Shown piece after piece: positions 33,074-40,251 of a stretch of DNA of 40,251 bases. Each line of letters begins with the position of its first letter. Within the stretch, counting starts at the first letter, position 1. Origin of the DNA: Bacillota bacterium (GTDB taxonomy: Bacteria; Bacillota; Clostridia; Christensenellales; UBA1242); contig WRAD01000008.1 of NCBI GenBank assembly GCA_009780375.1, positions 1 through 40,251 of the forward strand, given 5' to 3'. Below the pieces are notes generated by a model, which was not told the DNA's origin, ran no database searches, and was given only the letters and a program-made list of their open reading frames with translations. The translations under genes and the position numbers were made by a program.

Positions 33074-34595
33074 AAAAATTCACAACCTGCTGCCTGTACA
33101 CAAACAATTTATCCCCCGCCTTTAACCCACCTTCAACATGTGGATTTTGTGCAACAATCTCTGATGTCCTGCATGAAATACGCTTTGCAACATCCCACAG
33201 TGTCTCTGCCTGAGCAACAGTATAAATCATAATCGCTCCCTCTTCGGTAATTTTCGCATCCCCCACAACAACATCAGACGTCAACACAGATGTCACCGCA
33301 CTTGAAACAGACAAGTTAAGCGAAACCCGTGCATCAACAAGCAATTCCCTACCACGGCGAGCCTTAACCTTACAAAATTGTACACTCGCATATGCCTGCA
33401 TAGTATGTTTTGTACTGCATCCATCTATTTTAACAACGGTAGAAAACGGAACGGCGGCCAAATGCGTATGCACTATCTTCTCTTCACATTCGTATACAAT
33501 CTGTGTTTGTAACACACCCTCAACGGTCACCTTGTCATTTGCCGGCACAAGATTAATACTGTTAATCTTCGATGCCCCCACAGACATAATCTTTGTAATA
33601 TATGGAGATTTTTCCCCAAGTGTAAGATTCCCCTCAACATCAACAAGTGTATTTACCTGAGGCAACACATTTACACCAGACACATCCATCTGTCCAAAAT
33701 TCAACAAGTTTGTAAAACTGAACGCATCTGCAACTATATCCAAATTCTCAGAAACAACAGTATGCCCAATAAAAGCAAGTTCCGCCGTAAGCACAAGTTG
33801 CACTCTTTCCTTGTTTTCAATTCTAACACCAACATTAGACACCATAAGTGTTCCGGTAACCATATCCTCAAGTCCAATAATCTTACTTGTAATTGTTTTT
33901 GAAAAATCAAACTCGACAACATCGTTATAAATATGCGTACTCTCACCACTGCGAACACCTACAATATTCGCACTCACAACACCTTTAAGTGTAATCTTCC
34001 CCTCTCCAACAACAATGTCTCGAAGGCTTGCAGAAACATCACTTCCCAAGATTCCAACACACGCCCTGTCAATATCAACAACTTCCTCAACTTCAAAGCG
34101 TGTGTTTATCATGTCGCCAAAAGTGGTAACCGCAACCCTATCTCGCTTGCATTCAACATCACCACTAAGATCCGTAACAAATTTAATCTCACTTGCCACA
34201 AGTCCAAGCAACGTAACATCAACAATGTTTTGAACCTCAACCGCACTTGGATTAGAATTATCAACAAGTCTTGTGTCAATAACATGGGCAACAGGACTAA
34301 GCGAAGACGCATTCACACCGTCTTTTAATATCAAGCGTTCAGAGAAATTATCATGACGCTCTTCACTGTTAAAACTGTCGGTCTCATCAATGTAAATAAC
34401 ACGCGTCACCACACGCCCAGAAACCCTGACCTCGGTTTCCGTCCTCTCCATTTCACCCAAATAACATCTTGAACTCGCCTCCAAAATCTTTTTAACACCA
34501 ACTTTTAAATCAAGCCTTGCATCAACCTTTATCTGTGTCTTTGTCAACTGTTCAAGGTTACGCATACCTTTTGTGCCATACACCACTTCGAACAT
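33072..34595 (-). CDS. sipL: SipL-like SPOCS (DUF3794) and LysM spore morphogenesis protein
   Basis: The 507-residue protein shows repeated SPOCS/DUF3794 segments (about residues 15-150, 160-290 and 300-420) and a C-terminal LysM domain (about 455-500, YTVAQAETLWDVAKRI to GDKLFVY). This is the layout of SipL, which in Clostridioides difficile binds SpoIVA through LysM to attach the spore coat. It is the best evidence that the host sporulates. The start has GGGGAGGAG. It is divergent from veg. The orthology call rests on domain order. Confidence 0.85.
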   Translation of the reverse strand: MFEVVYGTKGMRNLEQLTKTQIKVDARLDLKVGVKKILEASSRCYLGEMERTETEVRVSGRVVTRVIYIDETDSFNSEERHDNFSERLILKDGVNASSLSPVAHVIDTRLVDNSNPSAVEVQNIVDVTLLGLVASEIKFVTDLSGDVECKRDRVAVTTFGDMINTRFEVEEVVDIDRACVGILGSDVSASLRDIVVGEGKITLKGVVSANIVGVRSGESTHIYNDVVEFDFSKTITSKIIGLEDMVTGTLMVSNVGVRIENKERVQLVLTAELAFIGHTVVSENLDIVADAFSFTNLLNFGQMDVSGVNVLPQVNTLVDVEGNLTLGEKSPYITKIMSVGASKINSINLVPANDKVTVEGVLQTQIVYECEEKIVHTHLAAVPFSTVVKIDGCSTKHTMQAYASVQFCKVKARRGRELLVDARVSLNLSVSSAVTSVLTSDVVVGDAKITEEGAIMIYTVAQAETLWDVAKRISCRTSEIVAQNPHVEGGLKAGDKLFVYRQQVVNF

Positions 34596-34695
34596 AATTC
34601 TCCTCCCCTATCCTATAAGTTATTCCATTCTTATTAGATACAAGTTTTAAATATGACACCGATTAAACAAATCCGTATTTGACAATAATCAATAA

Positions 34696-34947
34696 ATGAA
34701 GAAACCAACAGGCCCAAGCATTGATACAATCCGACAAAAAATAGACGAAATGGTAGGCCGAAATATAAGCATGACTGTGTGCCGCGGTCGAAAACAATAC
34801 AAACACTATGATGGTATTGTTCAAAGTGCATTCCCACGTGTATTTGTGGTAAGACTATCAAAAAAAGAAGGAGCCATAGACTCCCTCTCATATTCCTATA
34901 ATGACATTCTTTGTGGAGAAGTAGTAATAAACGAAACAACCGCCTAA
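34696..34947 (+). CDS. veg: Veg family protein
   Basis: The 83-residue protein matches Veg (IRQKIDEMVGRNISMTVCRGRK, then a small beta-barrel with FVVRL and SYSYNDIL). In Bacillus subtilis Veg is abundant and linked to biofilm matrix gene expression and spore outgrowth; the molecular activity is unclear. An AATAAT hexamer (34684-34689) ends 6 nt before ATG and there is no Shine-Dalgarno, so it probably belongs to the leaderless group; the -35 is weak. It is convergent with the next gene at a 1-nt gap. Confidence 0.92.
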   Translation: MKKPTGPSIDTIRQKIDEMVGRNISMTVCRGRKQYKHYDGIVQSAFPRVFVVRLSKKEGAIDSLSYSYNDILCGEVVINETTA

Positions 34948-34948
34948 A

Positions 34949-37723
34949 TTATCTTTGCACAAATCTCCACTCGCCTGCAATTACATCAAACGCCCAATAA
35001 AATTCCGAACTTGCCCGCATAGCATTGATAAGTCCTGCTATCCCGCCATTATATCCATCCAAAATCCTGCGCTGCTGGTAAAGTGTAACAAATCCACTAT
35101 GCCCAAATCCTGTAACGCCTGCATCTGTCTCTTGATAAACATTGATTTGTCTAGGAGGCATCAAAAAGAACATATCAAGTGTAATATCTTCAAGCCCAAG
35201 CACAACATTCAAGATTTCAAAAGTATCCGCATCTGGGTATTCTCCCCCGATACTGCTTTCCACCCAATTCACATTATCAAGACACCACGCATTCCCTCCA
35301 GATGTCCCAAGTGATATCAACGGCAAATTCATAAGATGGGTTGTACGCTCACGAATAGTCACCCCCAACCTTTCATTCTCCGCCAAAATAGGCGCAACAA
35401 TCCTTTGTGCCAATCTTGTTACACCATGCACAGGCGATTCATCCCAAAACGGAAGCATAGGAAATTTAAAGTTAGGAAACACAAGATCCGTCAAACGAAG
35501 CCACGTATAATATTTGTTATTCTCGCCCTCAAAAATTACATACGTACCCGCCTCATTATCATCAATAACAATCGGCACGGTGGTAACTTCATAAATGAAC
35601 AAATCACGCAACAAAATAAAGTTACCAAAACGTTGATACACTCCTGGAACCGCTTCGACAGAGATATTTGAATTTGGCAATGTCGCTGGCCTATCACCAA
35701 CTGCAACTCTGTCACCCCAAAACGCTTGGTTCATCTCTGGGCGACCTGACACCTCTCCCATTTGATTATTACGACGCACTTCCCACGCATTTTCAAAACC
35801 AAACCCAGAATCGGTCGCAGGATTCCCACCACTCAAGTTAGAAAACCCTCTGCCAAATACCGCGGTGAACCCTGCATAACGAAGCACGCTATTATCAATG
35901 GTCACAGGTCTTTCAAAACTCGGCGCATAAGCAACTCCAAACAAAATAACGCCTTTTTCTAAAATACTGTTTTGAACTGTTATACCTGCAACGTATCGAT
36001 GTGGCAAGAATTCACCACCGACATGCATATTGCCAACCTGAAAATTTTGCAATCGTCCGCCAAGTGCACTTGTTCCTAAAACCCCATACCATGCGTAATC
36101 GGTCAAACGAACAGGCGCCCCATCATTGTCAATATTCATACCTGTCAAAGTAATATTACACATAACACTATCATTTGAAAGCATATAAAACGCAAAATGC
36201 TCTCCCCAACCTTGTCCCGCCCTAAAGGGAAGTCTCTCCATTCCATTAGACGCAAAACTTGTACCATGTGTGTTTCTGTATGTTTGATGATAACTGTTTG
36301 CATATGCGGTCGCATCAAGCCTGAATCCGTTACCAAATACATTTCCAAAAAACCATGTTGCCTCGTCATGTGTTTCAATATCCGCCCTAACAACAATATC
36401 CCTGTAACGAAATGATGGTGCCCATCTGGCAAATTCTCTAAAAAAGTGACTTGTTGCCCTTGCAGGCGGATTAACCGCCTCTTCTCCGGTATTTGCATTC
36501 ACAAAACGACGTGTTGTTTCTGCTCTGAAACGACTACTGTTCAATCTCCACTGGTCATCGTCAGAATCCACAGAATCCCAATAGAAAAATCCATTAAGCG
36601 AACCATTGAGCATAACATTCGCCTCCACAAATTGCCTATGAAGCGACAGTGTGCCAAGTGGGTTAATAACATACCCATAACCATCAACATAAACTCCATT
36701 CAAAATGTAATCAAGCCTCGCATTCATTTCAACAAGTTTAAGTTCTTCAATACTCCACGCATTAATCGCATCAACAACATTGTATGTAAAAGAATAAAAC
36801 GGAGTATTGTTTGGAAAACCCACCGCCAAATCGGCACTCGGTCTTCCACTAACTCTAACGGTTCTCACCCCTTCACCTAAAAACTGCACCTTAACACGAC
36901 TGTATTGCCCTGTATAAGGATTAAGCTCAACACTTATCCTCATGACATCATCCTGCACATATGTACGTGCACCAATATCACCACTCTGTACATTAACAAC
37001 CATGTATCGGTCTGCGGGTGCCAATGCCCCACCAACAAGTTCTATCCTAAGATCAACATCCCCACGATACCTCCACGCCAAGTCCATAACATCGCCCGAT
37101 AATTCATAATTCCTGTATATACCTTCATCAAGCATATTCGTTCGCCCAACAATTGCCGAATCACGACGCCCAGACTCCGCAACATCCCAAAGCCCAAACA
37201 CACGTTGGTTGCCAATACCTTGAATACGATATGCATTTCGCCCTGTCTGGTTACTTGAAAATAATCTTCTAAATGTATCTTCCCTCGGGTCTTCTATTGT
37301 CAACCTATAAACAAGATTAGAAACCCTTCCTCTATGGCTTACACGTGCATTGAACTCTACAACCGCACGCTCTACATCATCGGCAAAAGGCAAAGTAACA
37401 AAATAGTCTCCCTCTGCCAAAAGTGATACAAATCTCCCCTCTGTGCCACTGTCATCAAGTAAAATCATTGCAGGTACCATCTCATCATCCGCATCAAATC
37501 CTGTCTCGGAAATTATTGACCACGAAACATTGGTAATTCCACCACCACGCACCGCAGGCAAAGCAATTTCTTGATCCGCACTCCAAAATCTAATAACCGC
37601 AGGGGCAGGCATCAAAGAAACCCGTCCAGGTCTTACCGCGACCGGCACAATCGCCGCAATTAAAATCACAGGCAAAGCAATTGCAACCGAAATAATAATC
37701 CACTTTTTTGTGGTTCTTTTCAT
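34949..37723 (-). CDS. Large secreted or membrane-anchored protein, 924 aa
   Basis: I do not recognise the family. An N-terminal TM/signal segment (about residues 8-28) is followed by about 895 outside residues. The first third looks like beta-sandwich modules (IRFWSADQEIALPAVRGG, LVYRLTIEDPR). Later parts have short strand-turn repeats with many Gly/Asn, such as FGNVFGNGFRLDATAY, suggesting a beta-helix. No catalytic motif is evident. The start has GAAGGAG and a promoter at 37742-37770. It is probably a cell-surface protein. Confidence 0.78.
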   Translation of the reverse strand: MKRTTKKWIIISVAIALPVILIAAIVPVAVRPGRVSLMPAPAVIRFWSADQEIALPAVRGGGITNVSWSIISETGFDADDEMVPAMILLDDSGTEGRFVSLLAEGDYFVTLPFADDVERAVVEFNARVSHRGRVSNLVYRLTIEDPREDTFRRLFSSNQTGRNAYRIQGIGNQRVFGLWDVAESGRRDSAIVGRTNMLDEGIYRNYELSGDVMDLAWRYRGDVDLRIELVGGALAPADRYMVVNVQSGDIGARTYVQDDVMRISVELNPYTGQYSRVKVQFLGEGVRTVRVSGRPSADLAVGFPNNTPFYSFTYNVVDAINAWSIEELKLVEMNARLDYILNGVYVDGYGYVINPLGTLSLHRQFVEANVMLNGSLNGFFYWDSVDSDDDQWRLNSSRFRAETTRRFVNANTGEEAVNPPARATSHFFREFARWAPSFRYRDIVVRADIETHDEATWFFGNVFGNGFRLDATAYANSYHQTYRNTHGTSFASNGMERLPFRAGQGWGEHFAFYMLSNDSVMCNITLTGMNIDNDGAPVRLTDYAWYGVLGTSALGGRLQNFQVGNMHVGGEFLPHRYVAGITVQNSILEKGVILFGVAYAPSFERPVTIDNSVLRYAGFTAVFGRGFSNLSGGNPATDSGFGFENAWEVRRNNQMGEVSGRPEMNQAFWGDRVAVGDRPATLPNSNISVEAVPGVYQRFGNFILLRDLFIYEVTTVPIVIDDNEAGTYVIFEGENNKYYTWLRLTDLVFPNFKFPMLPFWDESPVHGVTRLAQRIVAPILAENERLGVTIRERTTHLMNLPLISLGTSGGNAWCLDNVNWVESSIGGEYPDADTFEILNVVLGLEDITLDMFFLMPPRQINVYQETDAGVTGFGHSGFVTLYQQRRILDGYNGGIAGLINAMRASSEFYWAFDVIAGEWRFVQR

Positions 37724-37741
37724 ATCTTAACTCCTTCAAGA

Positions 37742-37770
37742 ATTCTACCAACAATACAAGCAAAGTTCAA
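37742..37770 (-). promoter_or_regulatory. Proximal promoter of the 924-aa gene
   Basis: TTGAAC (37765-37770), a 17-nt spacer and TAGAAT (37742-37747). It gives a short leader of about 12 nt containing GAAGGAG. Confidence 0.6.
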
Positions 37771-37806
37771 AATTTTATTGTATAAATACTATATCTATAT
37801 AAACAA

Positions 37807-37848
37807 GACATCTCCCCCAATAAACATAATAAAGTCTTCCAAGATGTC
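37807..37848 (-). ncRNA. Hairpin at the predicted 5' end of an intergenic transcript
   Basis: GACATCT and AGATGTC arms 28 nt apart lie immediately downstream of a minus-strand promoter at 37858-37886. The RNA would begin almost at this hairpin and either end as a small RNA or continue into the 924-aa gene. The loop is large and pairing inside it is unclear. The 228-nt gap holds nothing else I can name. Confidence 0.3.
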
Positions 37849-37857
37849 CTTAACTAC

Positions 37858-37886
37858 AAAATACCTCACCGTTTTTATCTCGTCAA
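37858..37886 (-). promoter_or_regulatory. Distal promoter upstream of the 924-aa gene
   Basis: TTGACG (37881-37886), a 17-nt spacer and TATTTT (37858-37863), located after the stop of the 353-aa gene and directed to the 924-aa gene. Confidence 0.5.
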
Positions 37887-37951
37887 GTTTATTTTGACAA
37901 ATTAATCCTGACTATCACAGGAACATTACCAATTTCAAGACAAACCGCAAA

Positions 37952-39013
37952 TTATATAACAGGATTCGCATCATCCTCGTCAAACATATTGTTTATCATG
38001 TGATCACTAAACTCATTACCGTCAAATTCATCATCAAATTGATTAAAAGCATCGTCAACATTGAAACTATTTAATTCATCAACTATACCAGAATCTATAC
38101 CTTCATTGCCATACTCCTGATCGCCGCTTTGACCACCTCGATTCTTATCACCTGCATATCTATCGTATTTACTTCCACTTCGCCCCGAATCTGTCCTTGC
38201 ATCTCTAAAACTCAATTTATCACTGTCTGAAAAATTTTGAAACGCACCTTTGCGTGTTTTCATCGCACCACTCTGCAATTCTTTTTCCAATTGCTTTGCC
38301 CTATCTTTCATAAAAGGATTTCTTCTCGCCGCATTCATTTCATTAATCTTATCCGCATTGTTCTTATAATAATTTCTCATATCACGTGTCATACCAACAC
38401 GCCCTTTCATCGTATTATATGGCTCTGTTGCCTTCTTTTCCGCATTTTTATACGTGTCTTGCAAACCTTGCTTTAAATTCACATCGGTAAATGCGGCCAT
38501 GCCAAGTTTCGGTTTGCTTCCATCTGCATTGAGACTCACCGAACTCTCTTTTGCTTTTTTTTTCTCTTTCTTCTTATTTTCCTTAACTTCTTCGGCATTC
38601 TTAATAGAATCAATCGCACCGGTAACGTTAATAATTTTCTCTACAAAAGGATACGCATAATCCCTAAATGCCCTTAACTTCCATTGTATAGGCGGAAACA
38701 TTAACGCAACATTCAATTTCAAGCGTATATTTAAAAAAGCATTAATAAGTGGATCATTCGCAACTTCTAAAAGTGCACCAATTGTATTAACCACAAAATG
38801 CGGCTTCCAAGGCACAATTATGTAAATTATTCCATATGTGATAACCGCAAGTTTGGTTTGAACCTTTGTATTTATCTGATTCATCTTAGGACGAAGCTTA
38901 GGTATCCGATAACACATCGCCCAAACTTTTTCAATAAATTCAATGGTAACCATATCACCCTTGTTCCATCCCTTTGGCCTCTGTCCATCAGGTGCATTTC
39001 TTCCCCCTGCCAT
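37952..39013 (-). CDS. Unknown 353-aa protein with hydrophobic N-terminal half and acidic tail
   Basis: I do not recognise this protein. Residues about 50-110 contain two hydrophobic stretches (AVITYGIIYIIVPW and FVVNTIGALLEV). A Lys-rich middle (ENKKKEKKKAKE) leads to a polar, disordered-looking C-terminal half that ends in a highly acidic tail (about the last 45 residues). It might be a peripheral membrane or intracellular scaffold protein. TG-extended TATTAT (39021-39026) ends 7 nt before ATG, so the mRNA is predicted leaderless. It is divergent from rsmG, with only 61 nt between the two ATGs. Confidence 0.75.
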   Translation of the reverse strand: MAGGRNAPDGQRPKGWNKGDMVTIEFIEKVWAMCYRIPKLRPKMNQINTKVQTKLAVITYGIIYIIVPWKPHFVVNTIGALLEVANDPLINAFLNIRLKLNVALMFPPIQWKLRAFRDYAYPFVEKIINVTGAIDSIKNAEEVKENKKKEKKKAKESSVSLNADGSKPKLGMAAFTDVNLKQGLQDTYKNAEKKATEPYNTMKGRVGMTRDMRNYYKNNADKINEMNAARRNPFMKDRAKQLEKELQSGAMKTRKGAFQNFSDSDKLSFRDARTDSGRSGSKYDRYAGDKNRGGQSGDQEYGNEGIDSGIVDELNSFNVDDAFNQFDDEFDGNEFSDHMINNMFDEDDANPVI

Positions 39014-39020
39014 TATCTAA

Positions 39021-39029
39021 ATAATATCA
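39021..39029 (-). promoter_or_regulatory. Extended -10 of the 353-aa gene, leaderless configuration
   Basis: TGATATTAT on the minus strand ends 7 nt before ATG 39013. It is back to back with the rsmG promoter. Confidence 0.6.
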
Positions 39030-39059
39030 TATCTGCTATTTCAACCAAACTGTTTTTTG

Positions 39060-39068
39060 TGATAAACT
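39060..39068 (+). promoter_or_regulatory. Extended -10 of rsmG, leaderless configuration
   Basis: TGATAAACT ends 6 nt before the rsmG ATG at 39075. A weak TTCAAC lies 17 nt upstream of the hexamer. Confidence 0.6.
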
Positions 39069-39074
39069 GCAACC

Positions 39075-39773
39075 ATGAATATTTTTCAAAATCCTGAACT
39101 TGCAAAGCAACTGGAATTATATAACAATCTTCTTGTTGAACATAATAAAATCACAAACCTCACCGCCCACAGAACACTCGAACAAAGCCTCAAATATAAT
39201 ATAGAGGACAGTCTCCTCTTCAACAAAGAAATAACACCCTACCTAACTTCCGATTCCCAAATCAACGTACTCGACATTGGCTCTGGTGGCGGTTGTCCTG
39301 CAATTCCACTTAAACTCTGCTTTCCACAAATAAACCTAACAATGGTTGACAGTGTCAACAAAAAAATTACATTTCTAAACAACACAATAACAAAACTCAA
39401 CCTGAACGATGCCATCGCAATACACACCCGCCTAGAAGACTTTAAACCACAAACAACACACTCCTGCCACACAAAAAAAGATGTTTTCGATATTATAACC
39501 GCACGTGCATTGGCACCACTTCCTACACTGCTCGAATATGCACTTCCTTTTCTAAAAATCGGTGGAAAGTTTCTCGCATTCAAAGGCTCTCGTGTTCACG
39601 ATGAAATCAAAGAATCCCAAACCGCATTACAAATTCTCGGCGGTCAAATTATAAATATAACAGAAAAAAACCTCGGTAATGAACCAAGGTCTCTTATCAT
39701 TATCCAAAAAACAAAACAAACAAACCCAATCTACCCCCGCCCCAAAAACCTACCCCGCCACAAACCAATCTAA
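39075..39773 (+). CDS. rsmG: 16S rRNA (guanine-N7) methyltransferase RsmG
   Basis: It methylates G527 (E. coli numbering) of 16S rRNA using SAM. The 232-residue protein has the typical LYNNLLVEHNKITNLTAHR start, the SAM motif LDIGSGGGCPAIPLKL, VDSVNKKITFLNN and ITARALAPLPTLLEYA. The usual neighbours mnmG and mnmE are absent. There is no Shine-Dalgarno and the extended -10 is 6 nt from ATG. It is convergent with the next ORF at a 9-nt gap. Confidence 0.97.
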   Translation: MNIFQNPELAKQLELYNNLLVEHNKITNLTAHRTLEQSLKYNIEDSLLFNKEITPYLTSDSQINVLDIGSGGGCPAIPLKLCFPQINLTMVDSVNKKITFLNNTITKLNLNDAIAIHTRLEDFKPQTTHSCHTKKDVFDIITARALAPLPTLLEYALPFLKIGGKFLAFKGSRVHDEIKESQTALQILGGQIINITEKNLGNEPRSLIIIQKTKQTNPIYPRPKNLPRHKPI

Positions 39774-39782
39774 CAACCCACT

Positions 39783-40251
39783 CTACTGAACTCGCACTGC
39801 CTCTTCCTGACCCGAAACCCCTGCTTGCGGCATTGAACCTGTCCACACATCAAAATCCGGCCAATTACCCTCAACCATAATACTCCCACTCTGTGTCATT
39901 CCAAATATCTGCCCTGCCTCAATCTCTGGAAAAATATGCGGCTGAAGCAAACCCCATGCTTCTAAATTTGCCATTGTTTGTGCTGCCGACAATCCTACAT
40001 TATTTCTAAAAATCGCTCCCGTCCTCACACCGACTTGTGGCATACTTACATCAAAATAAGGCATAAACTCGTCATTAACTAACTCTGCCTGTAACCCCGC
40101 AGGAACACTTATGTTATGCAATCTCGCTACTCTAATAAGCTCACTCCTCACAACCTCATCTCCTTGTCTTGCCCATGCAAAAATTGTATCAAATCCTACT
40201 ATTCCTCCTATCTGATCAAAGAATTCAAGCATCGGTCCGCCATCACTTAAA
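39783..40251 (-). CDS. Partial CDS of unknown function (5' end outside the window)
   Basis: The frame is open to the right edge, so the track's ATG at 40232 is probably internal; the residues before it read SDGGP. The visible 150 or so residues are acidic and contain FDQIGGIVGFDTIFAWARQGDEV and a Pro/Gln/Gly-rich end. I recognise no domain. It is convergent with rsmG. Confidence 0.6.
   Translation of the reverse strand, partial: LSDGGPMLEFFDQIGGIVGFDTIFAWARQGDEVVRSELIRVARLHNISVPAGLQAELVNDEFMPYFDVSMPQVGVRTGAIFRNNVGLSAAQTMANLEAWGLLQPHIFPEIEAGQIFGMTQSGSIMVEGNWPDFDVWTGSMPQAGVSGQEEAVRVQ

Overview
The window is AT-rich and comes from a spore-forming, Clostridia-like member of the Bacillota. The evidence is a SipL-like SPOCS/LysM protein, a Veg protein, a tandem DUF1540 Cys-rich protein, a zinc-type S4, strong GGAGG ribosome-binding sites and a Bacillota-type infA-rpmJ-rpsM-rpsK-rpsD-rpoA-rplQ operon. 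UGA is used as a normal stop, so the code is standard. I cannot place the organism more finely from sequence alone.

Layout. 1-4.9 kb: a divergent promoter region with a repeat element, dnaE, a four-TM protein with a HAMP-like tail, and a convergent DivIC-like gene overlapping it. 4.9-13.8 kb (minus strand): a membrane-anchored coiled-coil protein of 1325 residues whose frame continues past its stop, a helical protein, a DUF4097-like surface protein, a GlmU-like protein with a decayed uridyltransferase domain and an acidic tail, and rplI. 13.9-24 kb: DUF1540 protein, tpiA, ileS, a lipoprotein, a HEPN-like/CBS fusion, rnr, a PdaA-type deacetylase, acpP and a membrane protein with one InlB-type repeat. 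24-28.5 kb (minus strand): the S13/alpha ribosomal operon followed by rpmH and rnpA, which usually sit near oriC. 28.6-40.3 kb: a large Big2/FN3 lipoprotein, a truncated MazG-like ORF abutting tRNA-Val, aqpZ, sipL and veg (divergent), two large unknown proteins, rsmG and a partial gene.

Two whole-window patterns stand out. First, genes fall into two start classes. One class has a normal Shine-Dalgarno. The other (dnaE, divIC-like, the 196-aa gene, the DUF4097-like gene, the CBS gene, rnr, acpP, the 353-aa gene, rsmG, probably veg) has a sigma-A-type -10 hexamer ending exactly 6 or 7 nt before the start codon and no usable Shine-Dalgarno, which predicts leaderless mRNAs. Second, a small family of intergenic elements carrying the core TCTAGGAAT occurs at gene ends and upstream of promoters. 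Two copies are about 71 nt long, roughly 80% identical by eye, and have complementary ends.

All calls are from reading the sequence and the supplied ORF track. No database search or folding program was run.
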